Below are positions 52,804 through 64,000 of a stretch of DNA of 64,000 nucleotides, one piece after another. Every line of letters starts with the position of its first letter. Within the stretch, counting starts at the first letter, position 1. The position numbers were made by a program, and so were the translations under genes. Origin of the DNA: Sphagnum compactum (taxonomy: Eukaryota; Bryophyta; Sphagnopsida; Sphagnales); the NCBI GenBank assembly GCA_965153455.1, contig OZ234494.1:3844001-3908000 (forward strand), in the 5' to 3' direction. The notes beneath the pieces are model-generated. The model saw nothing but the letters and a program-made list of their open reading frames with translations, had not been told where the DNA came from and made no database searches.

Positions 52804-53085
52804 ACTAGTGTGAACCCGATGCATAATGCACCCGTCAAGCTCCCCCTCGCCCGGTCCTTCCCATTGCCCACTCCGGTTCTTTACCCCGTTGACCCCCCCC
52901 CCCCCCCCGTTCCCCTGTTATATATAATTAACTTCTCGCCCCGTGCTGGCCCCCCCCCGCCCGTGCTAGCCCCCCCCCCCCGCCCTGTTACCAAGCCCTG
53001 TCACCCGCAGTTTCATCGGCCTCTCCCTCCCCCACCCCCCAAAACCCCCATCACAGACAGACGGACTATTTGAATTAATATATAT
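52804..53085. repeat. C-rich patch, possible degenerate retroposon
   Basis: Begins AACTAGTGTGAACCCGATGC and ends near ACAGACAGACGGACTATTTG followed by TTAATATATATGATG. In between lie several C runs (about 17, 8 and 13) separated by CCCGTGCTGG/CCCGTGCTAG words. The ends recall plant retroposons that start ACTAGT...AACCCG and end in ACAGACAGAC plus an AT-rich tail, but this is from memory and unproven. The 87-codon Pro-rich frame is an artefact. Confidence 0.4.
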
Positions 53086-53089
53086 GATG

Positions 53090-56000
53090 TTGTGACTATA
53101 TCACTAAAGGAAAAAATGTTGTGACTACTGCTAAAGGGGTTGAATGGTTTCTATCTACTATATTAAATTTTGGTATGGGATTTGCCACTTATTAATGTTA
53201 TACTTGTACACACATTATGCATATTTTGATTTACCCTACATTTATCCAATTATACCTACATGTTGATCTAATGTAAATGATTGGAAATCAAGGTAAATAA
53301 TTTACCTTATTCACAAGGTAATGGTAAATTACCTTAAATTTACCATGTAGGTACCAATTACCCCTACTTTGCAAATGAGGTAAATGCTAATCATTTACAT
53401 TTACTTTTACTGGATTGATAATCTTGTAAAACCTATATGGCGAAGTGCACTTAATGAGGATTAAATTTTTTCGTATTTATATATGTATTTGGCTATTATA
53501 ATTTTAAAGTTTTTTATTTAAATTTTTTTACACATGTATTAAAATGAATAATTAGAAGAAATCATGATCTTTCAAGAGGTTCAACTCTACTAGAATGTTC
53601 ATATTGACTAGTGGAGAGGCATCACTTGACTAAAAGCCAAAGGCATGAAAAACACCTATTACTTTTGATTAATAAATTTGACTAATGTGATTTTTTTATT
53701 ACATGTCAAATTGACCTCTAATTAAAACAGACAAAAAATATAGATGGTCAATCAAAATGGTTAAAGTTTAGAAATAGGCCATATTGATTTGGGGGTCCAA
53801 TCATGGTAAAGTGAATAAAAAAGTACACCTACCCAAATCCAAATTTAAATATGACATTTTTTCAACATAAACATAAGAAAATAAATTCAAATTTTTTTTA
53901 GAGTTTTAATGAGTTGAATACAAAATTTGAAATTTTAATACAATAAAGATATGTAACAACTAGGAATGCAACTAACAAGTTAATATTGTGTCCATTCCTA
54001 CTTCTACATTAAATGTTAAATATATTTTGATTCTACTATGAATTTTTTTTAAGTTCACTAGTATATTTAGCATGCCATTGATTTAGAAATAGAATAGATC
54101 CAATATTTAATCTACTTGCAATCTATTTTGTAAGTTGTGACATTTGCTTGAATTTTGATGAATATATACAAACATATTTTAAACATGTGATTTAAAAATA
54201 TAGTTGTAGCAAAGTCAAAGAACTTTTTATAATTAAACATTAAAGTGAATAATAATTTTAAATTCTATATACCAAGGCCTATTTGATGACCGTTTTGCAT
54301 TTATGTTGCAAAGTAATTCTTTGGTCTACTTTACCATGCTTTCCCCCTTTGTCATTAATGTGTGTTATTTCATGTGTGGTGGTTAATTAATCACCTTGAT
54401 TTGATGTTTAGTCAAATTGAAATATTATTTCTTTTCAAAAGTCAAACTTTGAAATCTACTTGAGATGGATAATTCCATCCTTTTAGTCCAAGGATGGTAA
54501 GAGCATTAAAAACACAATCCATATTTGACACATGATTTGGATGAAATATACATGGTATGGTCACTTGTGTCATATTAGTTTCAAAATGTATGTAGCCATA
54601 TAACAATGGCATCATTGAATTTGTGGTGCACTGAACAATCACAATATGCAACCTCCAAATGACATTTGATGATTTTGAAAGATTTTAGCAAAAGCCTTCA
54701 ACAAACATCTAAGTTCAAAAGGCTAAAGTTTGGGGATGCATACATTATAGATGTTTCATTTGGAAACATGGGTATGATAGAATTAAGAAATCACAAATTC
54801 ATTGAAACAACAAAACAATTAAACAAAACCAAGTTATTATGACTAATTTTCCCAATTGAAAGGACCATGATTTCTTGTGATGATATTTGTATAGGTATCA
54901 ACTTTCGAAGATACTAGCTAATATTGGTATTGAATTTTTTTTTGAAACTCATATGAACATGGTCCTAGTATTAGGGTCTAAGTCTTATTTTTGGTTAGTA
55001 TCAAACATATATACACCTAATATTCAAATAGATATAACCTTGGTGTGAAGCTATTATTACCTGAAGTCCCTACCATGTAGGTATTAGTTTAAGCCAATTT
55101 GTAACACCTCAAGTCCTCACCAATGTTGGATGGGTACCCATTTGGTGGATAAAAACCATCAATTCTAGTTTCAAGGACCCAAATTAGAACCCAACCCAAA
55201 TATTAAAACCTAAATACTCAAACCGCCAAACTATTAGGTAGTTGGGGAACAAATTTAATAACCTAACTTTGGTTTCAAGTTGGGAAGGGGGTGAACAAGA
55301 ATTGGTTTGTTGCTTCCAAGTATGAATAATTAAAATCGAAACAAAGTGGTTGGTTAATTAAGGGTTAGGTTTTGATGTTGAATTGAAATGAAATTTCTTC
55401 AAAATCCTAGTTATGGTTATTATCTAGAGCTTGGGGCTTTAGAGCTTGGTCGCCATCATGTTTTTTTTTTGGTTCTTGATGACTCCATCACCATCACTTT
55501 GTTGTGTTGTCATTTCATCATTAAATTCATCATCATTTAATTGCTAATTTTGTCATTATTACCTTGTGTTTATTGCTCAAGTTCCATCATTGTCACTTTG
55601 TTGCTTCATCTCTTTGGTCCATCACATTTTGTTTGATGTGCATTTTTTGCAAGTTACATGTGCATGCTTTGCTACTCACCTTGTTCATCATATTTTTGTT
55701 GGTCAAGCACAATAAAGGTCCATCATCTTGACTCCTAAAGTATTTTTTTTTTCTCCATCTATTTTTGTTTGTGCTTGTCATTTGTGTCATTTCTTTTGCG
55801 TTCTTGTTTTGTTACAAAAAAAATGTTTTATTTAGGTTTGTTTTTATTAAGTTTTTAGGAGGTGGAGGATGTGCAACAAGTTTCAATTCTTGTAGACCCC
55901 CAAGTTCATATTATGGCATTGAATCAATAGACTTGGGTTGGTGTGTTGAATTGCCATTGCATTAGCCTTTGTTGGTTGTGTTCCTATTTCAAAAAAGGTA

Positions 56001-59000
56001 GACATGTTTTCCATAGCAATTGATGGAATGTATGGTCAACATTGTTGACAAAATAATGAGATTTAAAGAAGCAAAAATGTTGCATTGTTGCAACATATGG
56101 GCATTTTATGCATCAAACAATCCTTCTACTGCACTACTTGAAAGGTAAATTCAACCCATTTTGAAATTTGATATGTGTTTTGTGCTACCCTATTATTGTA
56201 CTTGCATAATTAGAAAAGGCATCATAAGTTACAAGTTTACTATTGGAATTTATTGTGCTTTGGAAACATTTGGAGTTGAGTCAATCAAAAATTGGAATGA
56301 TGAGAAAAGGATGGACTTGGATGTAGATTGTTAATCCTTAGAATGAGGATGATTATCATAGGTAGCAATTTGAAGAGGATTTGTTGTTGGTTTATTTCCT
56401 TATTATTGTTAAAGAATTAGGTGAAAACATGGTCAAGTAGACAACATTTGCTCCTTGTCACAAAAAATTACATAACCATAAAAAAGTTTAACATATTGAA
56501 AGTAAAAAACTATTTTATTCAATTTAATATTAAGATAATATTTCATTTTATTATTATAAGATCAAAAAATTGCACCTTCAAGTGAATTTAAATAGGTTTT
56601 AAAAATGCATAAGTGCATGAGATTTCTAGTCTTATAAAAGGGGTTGCAAGTAAATGAAATATTGATATGTAAAAAAATAAAGTTAGTGGAGGCTTAGAAA
56701 ATATTTATGTATTGTTAAATTCGCATATTATAATCATAATATATCAAACTTCTACATATAAATTAATTCTTTTATATTAAAGTTCTTCAAATTTTGTATT
56801 TAATTCACCATAAAATCAATGGAGGGACTAATGGTTTCACATTTGTACTTACAAAAGTTTTTAATTTACTTTCTTGTGTTTGTGTAAAGAACATTGTTCA
56901 TTTAAAAATTAAATTTGAATGAACTAGACTTCTTCTATCTACTTGACCATGAATCCACCCCCTTGGTGTGTTTGTTTTTGTGTTAAATCACCATTCCTTA
57001 AAATATTAGTTTTGAAACATACCCCTTGTGTTAGTTTTCCATTAATGGATTTGTTAATGAATGAAACTTTGCCAAGGTTAATTGAAAAATCAAAGAAAAG
57101 TTCATCATTCAATATACATCTTGATTCTTGCAACAATTATAATGGCAAATGTTGATTTATGGATGTCAAAAGGAAGAGTGCATATTTTTATTTTCATTGT
57201 ACATTTTTTGAATCACAATTAGGAGCCTTGTCATGTAACCATTGACTTGTTTGAAATGTAGTCAATATTTTTGGGATTGCCATGACCCTATAAGGAGCTA
57301 GAAACACATGGGTTAAAAAATTTAAATTTTTTGCATAGATGTCAAAGATGAAAAATAACAATTTTTCAACTATGACCACTACTTTAAAACTTGTTGTTTC
57401 ATATGAAATGTTGGGGTTCATAACACCATTTATATAAATTGGCAAATGGTGGGGGCATACCATGTCTAAGTGTTGATAACATGCAACATATGATACCAAC
57501 ATTTATGTTGGATTAACATCAATTTCCATCTTTAAAATTTCAATTTATTTTGCATAAGATTATCACCTTGACCAAAAAGAATGGGAAAGGATGAAAAGTT
57601 GCATAAAACTAGTTTGGATATTGGCACACATACACCCACACAAGTTAAAAACTATAGTGAAGATTCTATTTGTTTTAAAAGTCATTTTGTTCCAATAAAC
57701 ATTAGCATTTAAGAGTATTACATAGTATTATGAGTGACAAACATCTATGGCCTTTCAAGGTACTGTGTTAAATCTTTAAGCTTGGGTGATAATCCAATTG
57801 TTATTTTTGATACATTGGGGCCCATGGTCCACCAATGTGTTGTTAACCAAACCCAACGTTACTAGTTGTTGTTTGATGCACATGTTATTACAAATTTACT
57901 TCAAATCCATATTTGGGAAGAATGTTTAACACAATACTCCTCAAAAATTGAAATTTTGATGTAGAACTTCAAGTTCTATAGTAGTGCATGCAAAAACAAA
58001 TCCTACAAAATTTTGACTCCTTTCTTGCATTTTTGGTGTCCTTTTAGGAACACAAAATTCATAACATGTTGTCGTTGATTTGAATTCACATTTTAAAGGC
58101 TTAAGGCTATTCATACAATATGTTGGGAAGGAGAGAGTTTTACATATTGCAAGTGCATATGAAACTCTAAACCCTAAACCTTGGGTTGTTTTATTTTCAT
58201 TATTGGTTCATGCATATAAAAATTTGAACCCAATTGTTGTAAATGAAGGTGTTGCTTCTACATGGAGTGGTTTAGAAATATGACCTCATGGAGACCAATG
58301 AAGAAATGGCATTGTCAATGGTCAAGGAACAATTGAATTATTACATGATAATGAAAGTAAGTGATGATGAATGCCATTTGACCTTTTTTGCATGGTTAAA
58401 AGTTCAAGAATCACAATTTTTATGTTGGCTTTTATTATTTCATGGTCCATCACATATTGAATCATTATATGAAATTTGGAATGAGAATCAATATGAACTT
58501 TCAATTCTCCCATTCCAATCAACCAACTCATCCATATTTTTGGATTTAAAAGTTCATTGCAAAGTGAATGAATTTTTTTCAAAAAGTAATTACATGCATG
58601 TTTTCATAATCATGTTGTTAATCTATAAACAAGTCCTACTTAAACAAATTTAAGGTTATATGTTTTATTTAAAAACAGTGAAACGAGATGAGTATTTAAA
58701 AACCAAAATAATATCACAAAAGCAAGCCATTCAACAATGCATTTAGTAGAGACACTCACTTGATTCACTTCTCTTTTCATTCTTTACTCTTTCTTGTGAG
58801 CCCAAGGCTATGGTCAGAACATTTTAGGTTTGGAAAAACATGTGATGATTGTTAAGCTCACTTTGATCTTGGAAGATATTGTTGCTTCCAACTTGGCCTT
58901 AGGAGATGATGATGTGAATGATCTAAGAACATTTTTGCTTTTACTTAGGTTTTTTTCCTTCTCATTGTATTATTCAAATCAAGCTTTTTTTTTAAAAAAC

Positions 59001-59967
59001 CAGGAAAACTTGATGTGCCCAACAATTAATTGAGAACCTGGATTTAGACTTGGTGGCACTTTTGACCTTTGTGAAATAACTTAACCAGAGCAAAACTGAA
59101 ACCTGCCCCCCTAGTTTAAATGCTTTAATAGTTTAAACATAGAATAGTTCCAAGTCCCGTGGAGTTATTAAATACTTCAGAGTTCTTTTTGAAATAATTG
59201 TTAGTATTTTGGCACAAGTAATAAATATTTTTTCAAAATTTTTGCAAAATAAAAAAATAATTTTAATTTATGCCGAAACTGTTTCTGTACTACAGGTAGT
59301 TTCATCAGGTCTTTGATACCAAGAGGTGTACCAATCTATATACCAAGGTTTTAGCTTGGTACCTGCCCAACACTGGTATAAACATGCAGATAAAATTGTT
59401 GTTGCAAAACTTAGTCAGATGGTACATGGATTTGGCCCTTTTGAAAGAAGGGAAACACTCCCTTATGGCCCTCCAAAGAGAGCACTTAATTGATTGCGTG
59501 GCCAATGAGTATTCATGTGCTACCTAGGTTTGCTAATTCCAACAAATTTAAGCAAAGGACAAATAAATTTTCAATGACTTTTTCTTCTGCAAATTGGGTA
59601 CTATTTGATGTTTGTGTATTGGGGAAGGCCATGATGTCAGGGCATGACTCCTTGGACCAAGGGTGGCGGCCCAAGGTGTAATGCCCGGACAACATGGCCT
59701 TGGAAAGAGGGCAATTGGTCAAGATGTAACGTCCAGATAGTAGGCTGTTCCCCGGTGTAATAATCGAAGGGCAAATCATTTGTATGGTTGAGATGCATTC
59801 TAATGATGGTTGAGATTGCATCCAGCAAAACACTCCCACTATGGGGAAATTCCACGAAACCTCCCATGTTAGCCTGGAGGGAAAATTGTCCTTCTGGAGA
59901 TCCTAAAATTACACAGCAGTTTTTGGGCCAAGGTTGTTGAGAGTGTTGGACGAGTATCAGGCTTTAA
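53090..59967. other. Gene-poor AT-rich region
   Basis: A cluster of GGTAAAT/ATTTACC inverted words lies at 53285-53400, including the palindrome AAGGTAAAT-A-ATTTACCTT at 53290-53308. Frames at 58080-58283 and 58288-58653 (67 and 121 codons) are the longest here; neither was recognised. No RNA gene or transposon end was identified. Confidence 0.55.
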
Positions 59968-60339
59968 GAGCATCTCCACTGGTGCTGAGTATGTCACTCT
60001 GGATAATAAAATTAAATGTCTAAGTTTAGCTGTTTTATATTGGCAACCCCACCAATAAAACTGTAACTGGAACTGCATATCCATGGGTACTACGAATAGC
60101 AAATCACCTTGACCAATCAGTATGATCGACCAATCAGAAATACTGAGCCGCAGTCAGGTTCAACTTACTACACTCTTTTTCGGAGGTGCGCAACTGTGTT
60201 GCGCCTTTTACCAGCCACTGGAGGCTGCACGAATTTGGTGTAGAAAAACCAATTTCTTGAGCTAAACCGGCACATTTTGACTGTTTTGCAATAAATTTTA
60301 CTGTATGGAGTCACATACTGTGCACCGGTGGAGATGCTC
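59968..60339. mobile_element. PIF/Harbinger-like MITE, copy 2 (372 bp)
   Basis: Same family and orientation as the element at 49082. Ends GAGCATCTCCACTGGTGCTG... and ...GGTGGAGATGCTC pair at 25 of 27 positions. TAA flanks both sides (59965-59967 and 60340-60342). The interior matches copy 1 along its whole length, with an extra block of about 17 bp (around CAATTTCTTGAGCTAAAC) that copy 1 lacks. Confidence 0.9.
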
Positions 60340-60436
60340 TAACCCTGGTATATAGATTGGTAATGGTCCTCGTACAGAAGAATTGACTAGACTGGTATGA
60401 CCTGAGGCAATACCAGGCTCAAACCATTGCCTGGCT

Positions 60437-60575
60437 GGTAGGGACTTGAGATCATACCGACCTTGTATCAATACCCACCTGCTAGAGAGACTAGAGGTCA
60501 TACCAATCTTGTACCAATACCTGCTTGGTAGGGACTTGAGGTGATACCAGGTTAATACCAGAGCTATTTTGGTCT
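60437..60575. repeat. About 45-bp tandem repeat rich in ATACC words
   Basis: GGTAGGGACTTGAG at 60437-60450, a variant GAGAGACTAGAG ending at 60496, and GGTAGGGACTTGAG at 60527-60540 head successive units of 44-46 bp (TCATACC...TTGTA(C/T)CAATACC). Similar GGTATACC-like words are scattered from 59310 to 60800. Confidence 0.7.
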
Positions 60576-60579
60576 CAAT

Positions 60580-62860
60580 ATCTGGTATACCTGCCACATA
60601 CCAGCCAAATATCAGCCTTGGACCTTGATACTAGGACCGGGCTTGTATGAAAGTTTTACAAAAGATCCAATACCGGTAACATTCTAGCATGAACAAAATT
60701 CCACTACCAGCACCAGGCTGGTATGATTTTTTCGGAAGGATTCCATACCAACACCAACTATTATTTTCAAAAGTTGATACCTGCCCAACATTGGTTGTCA
60801 CATCCATTGAAGATCTTGCACCCAAAACTGAACAAAAAAGTTTTCATCGAGTCATTCAGGTTTGCCACTTTTGATTCCAAAGTCAAAAAGTTGCACATAT
60901 TGTGTAGCCCTTATCCTTTTGCACAACAACTTTTTTTCATTTTTGTCTGATAGATTCTAAATACCAAGAATTTTTCTCTTGAAGAAAAAAATAATGATGA
61001 ATTGTGATCATTTAGTATATTATGGAACATGGCTGGTATGAGCCACTGGTGAGGTGCATGTGAGGAATTTGGGCAAGCTTGGTAGGCTAAGCCAAATTTT
61101 TTTGAGCAGGCAGCCAAATGGGCACAAAGGCCTGTACCTGGCAGAGTCCATAACATAATGGTTTTCATGATTTCGCAATGGGTATGTGGATTTGGAACAA
61201 TTTGTTAAGTCAGCTAGATGGAAGCAGACTCCATTGTGCCCACTGCTTATAAGGGGGACTAAAACAAGGCAGAAAATGTTGTATGAAAACCAGTATGTAG
61301 ATGATTTCATTTTTCACAAGTGAGTTTCACAAGGTTATATTGGGACATTAGCTAGTTCTTAGCTTGGGTACCATTTATTTATGGACCATATATATGTGCT
61401 AGGCAACAAACCCTGTTTGTCCTATGAGTAACCTTCTATTCTACAAGCATGTGAGAGACAACTCTATAGTCTCTATACTCCCCCTGCCTTGAAATGTGAT
61501 TTCATCTTGGATTCCTTGATGAAATGACATTTCAAGGCAGGGGGGAGGACTGGGAAAAGATGCCTTTTACAATTAGCAAGATGGATTCTGGAAATCCCCA
61601 ATTTCCATAAAATTGGTACTCAGAGAGTCTCAGACTGGGGAGTCAGTAACCCAAACATCATCGTGTGCACTGTACCTGGCTTCGTAGGTACAGTTTTTGT
61701 GTACTACTGCACCATAATATCTAGGATAGTGTACCTGTCACTACTAAGGGTTGGTTGGCATTTAATAATCCCTAAAGGATAGAAATTTGCACTAAATAAT
61801 AGTGTGATTCATATTAACTAGTGTGGCCTCTGCCATTGGCCCAAGTGTGAACCCATTACAAAATAGTGAAACACAACATTGTTTTGCAATGTATGTACTG
61901 ATTTTTTGAACAGCCAAATATGAAAGGGAATCAATGCTTGAATTGAATTAGTAAGCCTTCAAGTGTTACCGCTTTTTCAACTGATCTTTCCTTCCAAAAC
62001 CTCCTTTTTTGGAATTTATTTGAATTTTCATCGGCAGAAATTATTTACGAATCAATATCGCCCACATTTGGAATCTAAATCTTACCAAATAAATTCCATT
62101 AAATCCTGCTCACCAAGATCTTTCCCACAACACCAACGGCACATTCCAATTCCTCTGAAATTTTCAGCTATGATTTAATTTGAATATTCAAGAACTTCTA
62201 CTCCGCAAGTCCAAACACCATGAAACCAAGCTGATGCACCCCTCCTCCAAAGAGACCAAGAACACGATCCAAAGCATCCCGGTTCGATGGATCTCATCAG
62301 TACAAACAAAACAAAACAAACAAACTACCTTCCTTCATAGATAGATTAGGGTCATTGTAGACAAGGGTCCAAGGACCGAAAGCCCAAGGATTAATTTGAA
62401 CCAAATTGGACCTTGAATTGGACCCTTCTTCACATAAAAAGGCATTTTTTTTCTATTGTACAATGAGTGTATCTAAAGACTTGGGTCCAATTCAAAGGTC
62501 CAATATCAAAAATGTTTGATTGATATGTGAGACGATTAGGTTAACTTTTGGTCTTTTCTCTTTCTTTTTTTTTCTTTTTTTTTTCATGGTTGTTAAAAAA
62601 AAACTTTTACTACACACAGTGGATCTTCTTTCCAACTTTTTCATTCATCTTCATATTTCACCACGATTGCTTTCTTCCTTGGCGTTTTTTCATATGGAAT
62701 GGGAATTGGTTTAGGGATTTTTTGTAAATCCAAAACTCTTTCCACTTGTGAAAATTGACACTTCAACTTTTCACTTTCTACCCCATCTTTTGATTCACCT
62801 CCATTTCATGCACTTGGAAAGGCTGAAGTTGCACTCATTTTAACAATCACCTTGTACTCC
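60580..62860. other. Intergenic DNA with one strong hairpin
   Basis: Apart from the hairpin at 61478-61547, no gene or element is recognised. Frames up to 96 codons (61020-61310, minus strand) lack known motifs. Confidence 0.5.
61478..61547. repeat. Long hairpin, about 28-bp stem and 11-nt loop
   Basis: Left arm 61478-61506 (starts CTCCCCCTGCCTTGAAATGT). Right arm 61518-61547 (ends CATTTCAAGGCAGGGGGGAG). One mismatch and one extra G are the only defects. The loop is TTGGATTCCTT. Confidence 0.9.
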
Positions 62861-62889
62861 ATTCATGTTTTTGAGGGTAGTGATGGAAT

Positions 62890-63120
62890 CTTTTCTAGAG
62901 CTTCCGTTGATTGCCTTGAAGAAGTCTTTTGAGCAGTCGTCATTGCCTTTGTCCATCCACTTGATTCAAGCTCGAATCCGAATGCCTTCAACCTTCATGT
63001 CTTCCATTTCTTTAACTTGCTCCCTAAGACCTCTCGTAACTTGTTGCAAGCAAACATCATGCACGTTCTCCTACAGCTTTCCTTCAGCAAATTACAATTC
63101 CATACCTTAGGGACTCTTCT
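62890..63120 (-). pseudogene. LINE ORF2 fragment (linker before reverse transcriptase)
   Basis: On the minus strand one frame reads QQVTRGLREQVKEMEDMKVE, then GIRIRA*IKWMDKGNDDCSKDFF and SSRKDSITTLKNMNG. This looks like the charged linker and R-x-KW--G-----FF signature preceding the RT domain of plant L1-type ORF2. The stop (TGA, 62966-62968) stands where Arg (CGA) is expected. No RT catalytic motif follows in the window, so it is a short fragment. It appears different from the 12-16 kb LINE. Confidence 0.5.
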
Positions 63121-63124
63121 GCTA

Positions 63125-64000
63125 GCCTGAACACAAGCCGGATCCTTCTTAAGGTAGTTGCAATAAGATGGTAGGAATAGTTTGCAGGCCGTAGGGTGAA
63201 AGGCAACAACTCAACCAAGGCAAGGCATCAAGATTTGGAAGGTCTATTGGACCAACAACCTTCAAAGGTTCAAATATTTGGGCTAGAAGTAATCATTTTC
63301 TTGCTCTTTCCATGGACAATTGGAAATTATAGGCTACTTCCAATTCTATTTATTATCTCAATTTTGTGTTGGAAGGTAGGTTGATTTCCCAAGGTAGTTG
63401 ATCCTGGAAAATTGGCCTCTCCCTTATGATTTTTGAGGATTTTATTGACAATCCTTATCCAAGTCCTACTTCTCAAACTACTGAGTTTATGGTTTTATAA
63501 TGGCCATGAAAGAGGTGAAAAAAGGTTCTTTTTGGCCTTTTCTTCATTGGAAAGATAATACTCTACACCATGTCCTCAAGCCTTGATTTTGTTCCTTGAC
63601 TTCCTTTGTTTTTTCAAATTTAAGGTCTTATAATTGATATTAAGGTTGTATACTTGAATTTTTGTAAGGATGAAATATTATTCTTTGTTGTTTAAACAAG
63701 CAAGCGAGAAACCTTTTGTGATGCAAACCACCAAGTTTGGATGGTAGTTGATCTTGTCATTATAATATGCTACAAACCACTTTTTGTTGACTATTTGTTG
63801 TGTGAAGGTTTAAAGTTCATTTTTCCATTGATTAGGCACCTTTTTAGTTAGCCTCCCCCATACACTAAATTTATTGTTTTTGAATTGGCAAATTCTTTTG
63901 GCCTTAGCCCAAGTTTTAAAGGCCTTGGTATGTGGGTTCCATAGGTCTCCACTTGTTTGTAAACTCATTCAATGGAACTCCTCAACTCTTGGTATGGAAC
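63125..64000. other. End of window, possible continuation of LINE fragment
   Basis: If the fragment at 62890-63120 is a LINE remnant, its 5' part would lie here on the minus strand. I see only short, stop-rich frames and no endonuclease motif. Nothing else recognised. Confidence 0.3.

Noticed and set aside
52810-53073. Pro-rich frame of 87 codons
   Set aside because: Produced by C homopolymers.
58080-58653. Two adjacent plus-strand frames (67 and 121 codons)
   Set aside because: Long for AT-rich DNA, but unrecognised, in different frames and without conserved residues; insufficient support for a gene.

Overview
The window is nuclear DNA of a land plant. Evidence: spliced genes with GT-AG introns, a 25-residue RPL41 gene, a plant DDM1 chromatin remodeller, a PPIL3/CYP18-1 cyclophilin, telomere-like TTTAGGG motifs, and AT-rich intergenic DNA with plant-type transposons. 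I cannot name the species. The cysteine-synthase gene resembles the fungal Cys12/Mcy1 type more than the angiosperm enzymes I remember, which together with the LINE type hints at a non-flowering plant (bryophyte, lycophyte or fern). This is only a weak inference.

Layout. 0-6 kb: cysteine-synthase-like gene on the minus strand, 13 recognisable coding exons, possibly with a transit-peptide exon near 5.7 kb. 6-12 kb: AT-rich DNA with one tRNA-derived SINE-like element. 12-16.55 kb: a decayed L1-type LINE on the plus strand, whose 3' end lies about 0.25-0.3 kb before the start codon of RPL41 (16.8-17.3 kb, plus). 18.4-21.4 kb: a UBA/CUE-domain gene on the minus strand, convergent with RPL41. 21.7-29 kb: AT-rich DNA with a 5S-rRNA-like fragment, tandem repeats and a perfect 24-bp-arm hairpin. 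29.2-34.2 kb: a complete 14-exon DDM1/HELLS-type gene on the minus strand. 34.4-38 kb: a promoter-proximal minisatellite, a degenerate tandem array, and an 821-bp solo LTR with a 5-bp target duplication inside that array. 38.6-41.7 kb: CYP18-1 cyclophilin on the plus strand, divergent from DDM1. 41.7-64 kb: no recognisable intact gene; it holds hairpins, a composition-shifted island (47.2-49 kb), two related PIF/Harbinger-like MITEs (49.1 and 60.0 kb), a C-rich patch and a LINE fragment near 63 kb.

The five intact genes are ordinary housekeeping or chromatin genes and do not form a pathway together. DDM1 silences transposons by maintaining DNA methylation. Its surroundings carry repeats, and the LINE's stop codons fit C-to-T decay of methylated DNA. 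I found no evidence of a new multi-gene system. The best leads are structural: the MITE pair, the solo LTR in an array, several hairpins, the 5S-like fragment, and a poly-G tract where a polypyrimidine tract should be. Exon coordinates were read by eye and may be off by about a base.
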